This document shows, in pieces, positions 54,018-64,000 of a stretch of 64,000 nucleotides of DNA. The number at the start of each line of letters is the position of its first letter. Position 1 is the first letter of the stretch. The stretch is from Liquidambar formosana (taxonomy: Eukaryota; Streptophyta; Magnoliopsida; Saxifragales; Altingiaceae), in NCBI GenBank assembly GCA_039720395.1, contig CM077831.1, positions 16,174,982-16,238,981 of the forward strand, written 5' to 3'. The translations under genes were made by a program, and so were the position numbers. Below the pieces are notes generated by a model. It was not told where the DNA came from, ran no database searches, and saw nothing but the letters and a program-made list of their open reading frames with translations.

Positions 54018-54190
54018 CTTATTATTATTATTATTATTATTTTGAGGTATGTAGGTTCACTTTAGTTTGGATCTCAAACCACCTAACCTACATTTCACCC
54101 ATCGGTTAGTGCGAGACAGAACCAAGGTACTAAGAGAAATGGCTATTGTGGATTCAGAAGCAGAGGGCTGAGGAGTCAGCCACGATGATT

Positions 54191-54418
54191 AAGGATTTAG
54201 TGCTGAGGTGCTCAAAACTCAGCACCATGTTGAGGTGTTGAGTATCATTAGATAAATTCGTGGACGGTTTAGATTAAAAGTTGAAAAAGCTGCTATTGAA
54301 ATAACTAAAATGACCTTAATGGACAATTTTTCCAACTTTTAATCCGAACCGTTTACTTGCTCATCCAATGGTACTCAGCATCTCAACACGGTGGTGAGTT
54401 TTGAGCACCTTAGTCTTC
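54191..54418. mobile_element. Foldback MITE, 'gtgctgaggtgctcaaaactcagcacc' family
   Basis: Left aaggatttagtgctgagg pairs with right 'ccttagtcttcat' and the inner 'ctcaaaactca' with 'gagttttgag'. The centre ('agattaaaagttgaaaaa', 'aaaatgacc') matches the MITE at 7,780-8,035. Confidence 0.7.
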
Positions 54419-55813
54419 ATGAAATCAATACAAAGTACTAATGATTCAGTATGGGTGATAGCTTTAGGTGGATTCTAACTTCCATGAGTGGACGTTTACT
54501 TCACAACCTGCAGTGACTTACTTCCATGAGCGGAGGTTCACTTGACAAACCTAATGTGGATTTGTTCTAGAAATTATTTTATTTTTCTAATTTTTTTGCT
54601 AAGATTTGTTCTAGAATTGCAAGACTGAGTGATATATTTTATACATACAAGCTGAATATTATGAATTCGAGTCTTTCATTGGGTAAGGTTATCAAATTTG
54701 CAATCCTTGCTTTAATAGTGAAGCAATTGTATTGATTGACTATTGGTTATCTGATCAATTTACATGCAATGTCATTTGTGTCCATGCAATGGAATTCATG
54801 TTAATCTGTGTCTCTAGGATGCTTGATTAGGTTTAGATTCACATGCTAAATGGACCGCTGAATTATTAAATAGCAAAAAGACAAAAAGAAAAAAGGATGA
54901 ATTTTTGAATAGGTCTATTCATCTAGAGGTGCAATTCAGGAGGCTTGTTGCTCATGCTTTCATGAGCATACCCAACCCGAACATGATAATTGAGCCCTTT
55001 GCCCGTGACCAGCCCAAGCTTTCTTTTATAAGCTTGAGTTGTCCATGGGCTGCCCACCGCATCAGGATCATCTGTGTATCCTTTTTTTTTTTTTTTTTTT
55101 AAAGAAAAGAAAAAAGAAAAGAACATATTCTTGGTTCCTCTTTCTTCCTCTCTTTTTCTTTGGAACGCACATTGCAAACTACGTAAGTCGCTTGAAAAGC
55201 GAACATATACTTGCTTCTCAGAAGCATTTCAAAAAAATAAAGCAAACAGTGCCATCATAATTTCCCTAATTCTGGCACTATACGTCTGTACCCTGTCTAA
55301 ATTACTCCAAGGTAGAGGAAAAAAAAAGGTAGGAAAACTTTTAAATCATGGTGACAAGAATTCTATTTCAGCAAGCCATTACTCGCGCCGCGTGGGGGGT
55401 GGGGGGGTAGGAAAGATATTCATGAGTATGAACCATAGCCATACTTTAGACTCAGAGACAAGGTATGCTCTTTTTCAATGCAAGACCGCTTACGCTACTA
55501 AACTGAGATAAAAAGTTGAATAGGTTCAACCTCACATTTTTAAAAATATGGAATACTATGAAACCAATAATACCACAAATTGCAAGTCGCACTAGATTTT
55601 TCCACCCTTTATTCAATAACAGCAAGCAGAAAGTAACTTATTCTGGTAACAGAGATATAATCATGATGATCATCCACTCCAAGTCAAAAATAATTACCAA
55701 AAGAAGTCCTTAAAGGCTGCCCAAATTAACAGGCACAGGAAATGCCTTGCCAAACTGAACGACTTTAGAGGTCCAACAACTACTGGTTCTTCTCCAATAA
55801 TGGGCCGGAACAC
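54419..55813. other. Intergenic and 3' flank of the complex I subunit gene
   Basis: It contains a T(20) run at 55,082-55,101 and a G run at 55,394-55,408. Overlapping short frames here shift around homopolymers and are not genes. The 3' UTR of the next gene should occupy the last few hundred bases. Confidence 0.4.
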
Positions 55814-58800
55814 TCAGTACTCTTTATTTCCAAAATTCTTACACCAAAGTTGTGAAGGGATTGGACGCACTGGCTGATGAGGGCGTTGCTGCATGAAAAG
55901 AATCCCATTAGCTAATTTACATAGTATGTAGAAGCGTAAGGATCCATGTACAGACAAATGAAAAGAGGGTTGGGCAACTCAAATTAGTTGAACTGGAACT
56001 CCATCTTTGATTAAACAGTGTAGGATAAAGCAACGTCAAGGAGGAATAATATAATGTAAACCAGAATGAACTCTAATAGCATATTTCAAATGTCTTGTTT
56101 ACAAGGTGAAAGCATATTAAGTGAAACCAGATGTACACCTCCAGCTAGTAATTAAATCACTACTTCCCTCCTCTATTTCTCTTTTCAGATTCCAGCATTG
56201 CAGCATAGTATGATATAATTTTTTTTTTTTTTTTTTTTTATTTTTTTTTTTTATGATGGTAATTTTATCCACAAAAAGAAGGGCTGGGACCCATTTACAA
56301 AAGTACACCAAGAAACAGGAAGCAACTATAAAGGTAAGGAATCAATAAATTTTGGAAGTTCGTCCAATCTCCGAACAACTCCCAAAAAAAAAAGGCCCTA
56401 TATGAGAATTCTTTAAATGTTCAAAAGTAGCCTCAAGGCTCTAAAAAATTCTCTCATTTCTTTCCCGTCAAATGGTCCAGAAGATAGCATGAGGAACCAT
56501 CTTCCAAACCGACATCCCCTCTTTGTTTATACTCCTACATCTCTAAGATCCCAATACTTAGCGGATAGCAGCAAACACCCATTGAAACCCAAAAATGCAA
56601 AGGCAAAATGCCCCCAGTCCTTCGCCCCCTTGCAATGGATGAGAATATGATCTATGGATTCTAGCCCTGCTTTGCACATCACACACCAATAATTCAAAGC
56701 AAAGCCTTTCGTCTAAAGCACTATAGTGAGACATTTCCCCTATGTAGCAGTCCAACTGAGGAAGGCAACTTTGGGAGGGATTGTAGGTGTCTGCTGAAGT
56801 TGACATTCCAGAAAGGAGCTTCCTTGACACATTCAACATATTCCAAAACCCATTCATCCATATTGACTGAAATACTCTAATCGGATGGGAATGTCTCTAG
56901 TAAAGTAGTAGCGCTCTCACACCACACCATAGATCCGTCCAAAACCTCATCCTTTCCCCATTTCCCACCTTTTTTTTTTGGGTGGCGTTAATGCCAGAGA
57001 ACAAATTGTTATTTCCACGGTGCTTTCAATAAAAATACAGTTAATAGAGAATTCAAAAGCAAGAAAGAAATGGTCAGAAAGTTTAGAAAAAACACACCAT
57101 TTTTCCTTCACCTTCGGCGAACCCATGAACCAACCTACAATCTCACCACCATACCCTCACCAATGTCATAATTAGCTCTCATCTCCACTCTCAACACCCA
57201 AAACACAACCTTCTTATTGCAACCCAACACCCTTCCATCCACTTCAGTCCAATCACGCTGGGTTTGCTCAACAATAGTGAATACCAGAAACTACCCGTCC
57301 CAGAAAAGGGGAAAATGAGGAATAAATAAAGGAGAAACTCAGTCTTCTAATATTAATGACATTGTCCTGTGAGGCCACCGACCGGTGACGATGCCCCTCT
57401 ATTCTGAGAACATCTTCTTGCCCGTCAGATTTTGGCCAATTTACCACAACCATTTGCATCAGGCTATGATTTGCGTTAATATGGAAGAAAAATAACAAAG
57501 GAACAACGAAATAAAATAACCAGGTCCAGCCCTGAAACTCCATAGTTCCATTGTGAATTGAAGCTATTTATCACCAAGAAGTTGTGGTCTATAGGAAATT
57601 TTTTTTTTTCTTCTTTTGACAGGTTGAAGAGAGGTGGTTTGGGAAGGCCAGTCGCCAATCAAGGGCTTGAGAGAGAGAGAGAGTGAGGTACAACCCAATT
57701 TACCTGTTAGAATCGAATAACACACATCTGACCTAAATCCAGCAATCAAACAACACATTGTCACTTCTCCACCGTTGGCTACAACACATTGTCACTTCTC
57801 CATCGTCGCCAGTAGCCTTCTCCATAGAAGACGACCTCCCTTCTAACTGGGTTTGCAAGCCTTACCTTCTCTGAGTTCTGTTAGTTTGAACCCCTTTCTC
57901 TCATCTACATCCCTCTTTGCTGCTCTGCTCTCTCTCCGCTTCTCTTTTCTTTTTCCCTTGTGTTTTTGACTTCAAAAGGGTAATTTGGTCCATTTGTTAT
58001 ATCAAGCCGTGGATGCAACAATTGACGCTCTGGCAATAGTGGCACCCTTTTTTTTTAGGTAAATCCATTTCCCACCATAAATTTCACCTTTCTAGCAAAG
58101 TGAAATAGCTCCCCCCACTATGGATTTCCATACTCCCACCCCATGACATAATTTGGCTTCACTTCAACATGACCACCTAGAGACTTTGGGCTCAGAAGAA
58201 TGAAGGCATTCAACTTATGAATGAGAACATGGAACTTCACTGAACCTTCTCTAGCATTAATTCTTTTTTCCTTTTTCCTTTATCCCTTTGGTACGGCTCT
58301 CTTTCTAACATAAAGCCTACGAATTTTGGATTCAAAATGAAAAATAAAGACCACCCAAAATCATGGATTGCAAAAATCATTTTCCCAACCCGTCCAGCTG
58401 AACCTCAGACAAAACATTCGAGTTCGAAATCGAGATCATGTTTGGGCTTATCAACAGCCACCAAAACGTGATATTTACAATAATTTCTTGTCTAAGCCAG
58501 GAAAAACTCGGGTCTGGACTCTGGACAGAATATTTCTGTCAGTTATCTGAGCCCACATATGGAAGTCCAGCAAAAAAATGAAAAAATTAAATTTTTTTTT
58601 ATTAAAAAGCACCCCTTTTGTCCACACCAAGCCCCACCTAAACAATATTCTCCACCATCCTAAGCTTAACCCAACCCCCCACCCCCCAAAACCCAAAAAA
58701 AAATCTTAAATTAGGATCCCAATACTGCTGGTTATCACTTTCACATGTTATATTAAGAAATACAAAGACAGATTTCACTAGTTTTAAATGACAACTGGCA

Positions 58801-61726
58801 ATATTATTTTTCAATTTCTGGCAATGATGAGTGTGATTTGAAATTTTCCATTTACAAGGTGAAGTTATCGATATTAACAGTAACCTCTCAGAAGCCACCC
58901 TGATCTAAAAATGGTAAGTATCATGAAATTATATTATCAATAGATCAATATCCAACTTCTCTAATAAACAAGCAAAAAAATTCCTTAATGCTCCAAGCAA
59001 TCATATAGGTCCAGATCTAATTCCCAACTGAACTACATAAAGCCAAACTGCAAATCATGGCTCTGCATTTGGATTTTTACTGCAGTGCCCATAAATTATA
59101 AAACCCTCAAGAAACACTAACAATTTTGGGGATCAAACAATTTAGTGGAAACGTGGAACACAACTAAGACACCTCTCATATAGGATGAGATCGAAATGGT
59201 TGCAGGCAGCACATAACCATACAACATTGGACATATAATTTACAAGAATGTACCACTGAATTGAAGAAACATATTCAAGTTATCAGAAAATCAGATTAAA
59301 CTCAAACTCCATACAATGAGGTCATGTCCATCCTATTAGCGCAGTAATTATGCAAGAATTTATTCATGGATCTAGGATCCGTCTGGTTCTCCTTAAATGT
59401 TCCATCCTTTCCAAGTGAAAAGGAGACATATATAGTATAATCTGTGTGGCCTTCTTTATGAGGGATTAGTTCAGAATTCAGTGACAATGCTGACTGAAAT
59501 GATGGGATAAACCTAGTCGACATCATACACATGGCCTCCTGTTGTTCCATGAATGATTAAATGGAGAAACACAAACGACCCCACAGGTCCAGATTGAGGT
59601 TGCTAAATATGGTTCACAGCATGGATCTTTGTCCTTAAAGAGTATCTCAACCCAAATTTTATCACCACAGAAGATGACGACTAAGTCTACATCAAAAGCC
59701 ATCCACAACAGGATGTGCACCGTATAAAAAGGAAGCTATTCAACAATGACACTTTCCACCTAGTGCATCAATTAAAGTTAACCCCTTAGGAAGCGGAGGT
59801 CCTAAGATCGACTCTTGCTAACCCCTTGGGGCCACCCAAACAAGGTTTCCATGATTCTCATGGGCCTTGGTCTTACCTGGTCCATATGGATTGTTGGGGG
59901 CTCGGGGTTTGCCCAAAGGGTTTCCTCATCATAAAAAATAAAAGATAAAAAGTGTTATACAACCAAAGTGTTCACGTTAATGATGCATAAACCACCATAC
60001 TAGTCCCAGCTCCATCCCTAGGCAGCTTAGGCAACTGCCTAGGGCCACACAATACAAAAGGTCTCCTATTCTCCAATGGTGTGTCACACTCTATAGCTCA
60101 ATGGGCCTTTTAGGTTCATTTCTATTTCTCTTATCAATCCGTCCATGTTAAATGAAGGGAATTTTGATGTTACTTGTACCACTTCTTGCACTATTTTGTA
60201 ATCATATTTCCTATTAAAAAAAATAAAGAGATGAATATATTTTTCTCTTCAAAAGAGCCTCCACCACCTAGTTGTTAGCAATTTTATACTCTTTAAGGGC
60301 CTCCATTTTTTTGTTAGCCAACAGATTAAGCATTTAAAAGGCCCCCCCCCCTGATGAAAATATATTATGTCTTAATGAACAGTGGTTATTTAAATTATCA
60401 TGTGTGCATGTGATTGTCACATACAGTTGCAATGGATGTCACACATGCATGACGTCCTGCGGGTGTGTAAAATCTTCATTAACATATGCGCTACAAGCAC
60501 ACAAACGCCCATATACTCAAAAGAAAGATAAAATAAATTAGCCCTATGATCTATTGTTAAGGTCATGCTAGCAAAGTTTGAATACGAAATCTTATTTAAT
60601 AATCTTGCATCTCTAAGAATGAGAAAAATGGATTTTCAATAAAGATATCCTATTATATAGAGATACTTAATATTATTTAAATAAATATACATATATTAAA
60701 TATCAAAAAGGCCTCATTTAAAATTGCTGCCTTAGCCCTCGATTTATATCAAGCTGGCCCTGACTAGTTCTCTTTTGTTTTGCATTTAAGTATATGCTTG
60801 TGTGTGCTTAAATTAGTATATATATTCACTCACAGTAATTTAACACTAGTTCTGTTTAGTGCACTCTGTAATAGGAGACCTAATAAAGGAGCTAGCATCA
60901 AGCGTACAATTTCTCATTAGAACAGATCAAGCAAGAGGCAAAATTGAAATTCACATTATCCATCTCATGTATTCCAATAACTGAATTAACTAAACTGCAA
61001 TTACAAACAAAATTCAAAATTCAAAACATTGAGTAGACATGGTGTTACCTTTATCCATCCCATGTATTCTAATTACTAAATTAACTAAACTACAATTACT
61101 GACAAAACCTTCACCCTACTTGCAAGCAAAATTAAGTTCACATTATCAATAAACCAAAAACATAAAAAGAAGAAAAAAAGAAAAGGAAAGAAACAAATTC
61201 ACAAATTTGAGATCTTAGTCTATAGAATACCGTTTATGACATGTAAATAAATATTATTTTTTTAAAACACCTCTGTTTGGTTCTGAGAAACGTAAGGAAA
61301 ATGAAGGAAAAGGAAACCAAAAACAATATATCCAGCTACAAGCTCAATTTAACGGAGTTTTCGTTCTATTTCTGTCTAAAATTCAAAATCTTACTTTTCT
61401 TTTGCTTTTCTACGTTTTCTCGGCAGCAAACGGAAGGTAAAGCGTAGTTATCTAAGATCCGAAACTTTTAATTTCATTTCCTTTAGCACATTTTCTCAGC
61501 AAACAAACGGAGTAGAAAAGAAAACATGGGCATAGAAATTGCAAACCTCAAGCTCGGCGGATTTCATGGCGATGGGGATGCAGACGAGGACAATGCCAGC
61601 CATGGCGATTGCGGTGTTACGTTTCCAGTGCTTGGGCCTACAGTAAGGACCGCCGGTCATGCTCCACACCTTGGTCCTGAAATCCCCATGGGCTCCCTCT
61701 CCGTGACCGTGTTCTCCTCCTCCCAT
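55814..61726 (-). CDS. Mitochondrial complex I small accessory subunit (ESSS/NDUFB11-like)
   Basis: Two coding exons, 61,726-61,547 (60 codons) and 55,888-55,814 (24 codons plus TGA), join in phase 0 across a 5,658-bp GT-AG intron (GAG/gtttgc ... catgcag/CAA). The 84-residue protein begins MGGGEHGHGEGAHGDF (His/Gly-rich), continues KVWSMTGGPYCRPKHWKRN, has one membrane segment (about 38-54) and ends QLWCKNFGNKEY. This matches my recall of the plant protein annotated as ESSS subunit of NADH:ubiquinone oxidoreductase, a single-span accessory subunit of the complex I membrane arm in the inner membrane. It has no cleavable presequence, as is usual for the group. A 5' UTR intron lies upstream. The gene is intact. 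The specific subunit name is less certain than the complex I assignment. Confidence 0.88.
56219..56960 (-). mobile_element. 5'-truncated LINE with poly(A), in the complex I subunit intron
   Basis: On the minus strand, broken frames read PPKVAFLSWTAT, then RKGFALNYWCVMCKAG and ESIDHILIHCKGAKDWGHF. This is the zinc-binding domain (C-x2-C ... H-x4-HC pattern) that follows the reverse transcriptase in plant LINE ORF2. Stops and shifts are present. A poly(A) tail (T run at 56,219-56,251) ends it. It has the same orientation as the host gene. Confidence 0.85.
56961..59765. other. Intron sequence, no gene recognised
   Basis: Part of the 5.7-kb intron. 'caacacattgtcacttctcca.cgt' is tandemly repeated (57,750 and 57,784). 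C runs near 58,675 and GA runs at 57,669. Frames of 60-90 residues are unsupported. Confidence 0.4.
59766..59945 (+). mobile_element. Probable SINE, related to 28,405-28,638
   Basis: Degenerate A and B boxes ('aaagttaaccccttaggaag', 'ggaggtcctaagatcgactc') are followed by a body that parallels the intron 10 SINE ('aaccccttggggccaccc', 'ggtttgcccaaaggg') and an A-rich tail. No duplication was found. Confidence 0.5.
60007..60762. mobile_element. Non-autonomous hAT element
   Basis: Begins cagctccatccctaggcagc and ends mirrored 'gcctta...caagctggccctg', both with CAG outermost. The flanks actagtcc (59,999-60,006) and actagttc (60,763-60,770) match at 7 of 8 positions, the 8-bp duplication of hAT elements. 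It has no transposase. The right portion matches 33,090-33,295. Confidence 0.75.
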
Positions 61727-61746
61727 GATTGACTCTTCTTCTTAGA

Positions 61747-61854
61747 CTGCAGGAAGAAGTAGATCAGACAATGTTTCCGACTCAACCCTAAATTCACTGA
61801 TTGCAGATAACGTTTGTGTGTGTATATATATAAAAGAAGATCGAAGAAAGTTAC
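61747..61854 (-). other. 5' UTR intron of the complex I subunit gene
   Basis: On the minus strand, ATCTCTG/gtaactttc at 61,855/61,854 and cttcctgcag/TCTAAG at 61,747/61,746 define a 108-bp GT-AG intron 20 bases upstream of the ATG. A TATA/CA microsatellite lies within it. The leader exon begins somewhere in 61,860-61,960. Confidence 0.65.
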
Positions 61855-61959
61855 CAGAGATAGGATTGGTGAAGGACGACGATGCCCTGTGTGTTGGAAT
61901 TGGAAGTGAATTCGGTTCAAGGGCTGCTATTTTTTTTTTTTTGTTGGTGTTTTTCCTTT

Positions 61960-62945
61960 TTATTTTGGAAAGAAGTCGACTTCTCTCGTTTTCCGTTTTC
62001 TGTTTTCTGTTTTCGCGAGTGCGAGTGAGACATTTGTGTTATTTTCCCTCGGGAATTATGGTGCGAGAATTGGAGATTCTTGGAATTCGGTTTCCCATCA
62101 TTTCCTGAGAGCTCATTTTCCTTCGAGGCAAATTCTGGGAAAACCAATCTACAAAACCGACGTCGTTTTTTCCATAACACAGCACGTCAACACCCCACTC
62201 CCAACATTGTATTGGCTGATTTAGTGTGGCATACGCAGATTTATTTATTTATTTTGGTAAGAAAGTGCAAAAAAATTTAATTTGGGCTAACTGCCCAACA
62301 ACCCCATAATAGGGGGTGGCAATTTGTGTTGGAGGATAGAGACACAGATACTAGAGTATATATGTCAATTCTAACCCAGCTTGTTTATTAACCGTGTTAA
62401 ATTTTTAAATCCAAACACAATTCATTTACTAAACAAATTACATGTGTTAGTAGGGTTGTGTATAGGTTGGCCTAGGGTAATATGGTGGTTTTAAAAAATT
62501 CAACTCGCCATCCAAACTGCACTGTCAAATTTATTATACAATCAATTAAAAATTGCGGTGCCTCTTCTCTCAAACCGCTTAGGTCGGTATGAGTTAATAC
62601 ATCGGTATGAATTGGTTTGAAACTTTGAGATAGTATGGATGGACTTGCTTGGGTGGATTGGGTGATTTTTGCACTGGCCAAAGTGCTAGTAGTATGTTAC
62701 ATGTTTGATCAAAATTGCAAGCAAACCAAGATCTAGACTCATAAATCACTAAGCAATAACATATCAGATATCCATGAACATGCAAAAAGATTTTTCTTTT
62801 TCATTTTAGAAAACAAAAGATTCGAAATCTTGATGGTTCCTCGGTGGGGCGCCTGTCATCGTCGCTACTCTAGGGCTTGGGCCTATTACACCATTCCGGA
62901 TTCAGGGCTCAGCACGATGTTGGATTAGCTTTTGAATGGTTTAAA
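61960..62945. promoter_or_regulatory. 5' flank of the complex I subunit gene
   Basis: Promoter region for the minus-strand gene, with GAGAAAAC-type and TC-rich patches at 61,980-62,020. No TATA box is assigned. A short piece with 'cagggctcagcac' near 62,900 is related to the foldback MITE at 7,780. Otherwise nothing is recognised. Confidence 0.35.
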
Positions 62946-63246
62946 TTAAGGATAAATTACATTAAGACTCTAAAATCTGACAATTACAAATACATTCCTT
63001 AACGTTTTTGTACATTAAGGCCCCTATTTTATGAAATAAACTATAAAAGACCCCTTCCTCTAACCTCCGTCCATTAATCTGTTAAATCACTCCCAATTTT
63101 TTTTTTAAAATACCCTAATCACCATTATTGGATAACAACTTCCATGTTAAATGCATATAATTCATCAATCCAACACATTCGATTTTTTTTTTCTTGATAA
63201 ACAACTAAAAGGTAATATATATATATATATATATATATAGAGTCCC

Positions 63247-63406
63247 GATCAGGTCAGCACGTGTTGATATAAGTTATATCAACACTAGGCATTGGGGGTT
63301 GTACCCCTTGCATTGGACCAATGTACTTCATAATCCACTAATGCATAAAGTACAACTCCCAATGCGGGTGTTGACGTAAGTTACGTCAACACGTGCTTAC
63401 CTGATC
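63247..63406. mobile_element. 160-bp foldback MITE
   Basis: gatcaggtcagcacgtgttg at the left mirrors 'caacacgtgcttacctgatc' at the right. Each end also holds its own small palindrome (gttgatataagttatatcaac and gttgacgtaagttacgtcaac). AT microsatellites flank it. Confidence 0.85.
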
Positions 63407-63431
63407 ATCATCCTATATATATATATATATA

Positions 63432-63840
63432 TAAGAAAAATGCCAAAAATTTAAAATTTTTTGTCCAATTGATGTGACAGCCGTAAGATTTGCTCATTAG
63501 AAACAATTATTTATTTAATTAAATTTTTAATTGATGTGTAAAAAAAAAAAAAAAATTTGATTTGTTAAGTTGCCACCTCATTTGTAACTTCTGTACATGC
63601 ATCCTCATTGTAATATTATACATATGAGTAATGCTACATAGCCCTTTTTTTTAAATTTTTTTTAACACCCAAATTTACTTACTCAAATGAGGTGGCAACT
63701 TGGCAAATTAAATTTTTTAAAAATATTTTTTGCAAATCAATTAAAAATTTAATTAAATAAATAATTTTTTCTAAAGAGCAAATATGACAACTGCTACATC
63801 AGTTGGACAAAAAATTCAAAATTTTTAGCATTTTTCTTAT
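63432..63840. mobile_element. 409-bp foldback element
   Basis: Left taagaaaaatgccaaaaatt and the next 110 bases mirror the right 110 bases ending 'tttttagcatttttctta'. Further inner arms pair ('gttgccacctcattt'/'aaatgaggtggcaact'). Confidence 0.85.
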
Positions 63841-64000
63841 GTATATAATATCTTTTAGTTGTTTATCAATAATAATGAAAAAAGTTCAAAAGTGCAAGAT
63901 GAACGTGTTGGATTTGTGAGTTATATGCACTTACCATGGAAGTTATCATCCAATAAGGATAGTTAGGCTATTTTGAAAAAATTTGAATTTATTATACAAT

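Larger units (their letters stand above)
63100..64000. mobile_element. Large foldback element, runs off the window
   Basis: The left arm (about 63,115-63,217: 'ccattattggataacaacttccatg...gcatataattcatcaatccaacac...gataaacaactaaaagg') is mirrored by 63,846 to about 63,960. Two smaller foldbacks sit in the loop. The left outer part may extend to about 62,950 ('ggataaattacattaagac'), but its partner would lie beyond 64,000. Confidence 0.7.

Noticed and set aside
55039..55511. Overlapping frames of 73 and 145 residues downstream of the complex I gene
   Set aside because: They begin in a T homopolymer, show no domain and overlap each other in different frames.
56558..56857. A 99-residue minus-strand gene
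   Set aside because: It is one frame of a decayed LINE zinc-binding region; the real protein signal is split over shifted frames.

Overview
This is nuclear DNA of a flowering plant, probably a woody eudicot. It has spliced plant-type genes with AT-rich introns and a dense layer of transposable elements: Mutator-like (MULE), hAT, Stowaway-like, Helitron, LINE, SINE, TRIM and LTR pieces, many nested. There is no prokaryotic organisation. Only two intact protein-coding genes could be reconstructed, both on the minus strand and both predicted to encode mitochondrial proteins. Three further gene pieces are broken or captured.

Left (1-12,412): a 12-kb element at 411-12,402 is bounded by ~390-bp terminal inverted repeats (TIRs) full of short palindromes and by a perfect 10-bp target-site duplication (TSD). 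It looks like a large Pack-MULE. Inside are a 193-bp tandem repeat, a small Helitron, a foldback MITE, the start of an LTR, and one captured exon of a METTL22-like methyltransferase flanked by two identical 78-bp direct repeats.

12.8-16.3 kb (minus): a five-exon short-chain dehydrogenase/reductase pseudogene of the neomenthol dehydrogenase/salutaridine reductase type, with a lost splice acceptor, a frameshift and a stop. 17.2-20.4 kb: a Stowaway-like MITE split by a probable solo LTR and by a GGGTAAATT foldback element. 20.4-23.5 kb holds no gene I recognise.

23.9-41.7 kb (minus): a complete 19-exon gene for mitochondrial NAD-dependent malic enzyme, 59-kDa/NAD-ME2 type. All 19 exons join in frame to 603 residues. 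Its introns hold a perfect TRIM retroelement, SINEs, LINE 3' ends, a MULE MITE and a Stowaway element carrying a LINE insertion.

42-55 kb: gene-poor. It holds a Helitron, several foldback MITEs, and a 3.3-kb MULE (47,989-51,257) that carries a receptor-kinase exon fragment and a two-layer set of related foldback elements. A separate foldback element at 53 kb contains repeated GTTCGG hairpins.

55.8-61.9 kb (minus): a two-coding-exon gene for an 84-residue complex I accessory subunit (ESSS/NDUFB11-like), with a 5.7-kb coding intron full of transposons and a 5' UTR intron. The right end (62.9-64.0 kb) is another nested foldback structure that runs off the window.

The two intact genes act in the same compartment: malic enzyme makes NADH and pyruvate from malate in the matrix, and complex I oxidises NADH. 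Nothing shows that they are co-regulated. I did not find a convincing new biological system. The unusual content is the nested foldback and Pack-MULE architecture and the captured exons.
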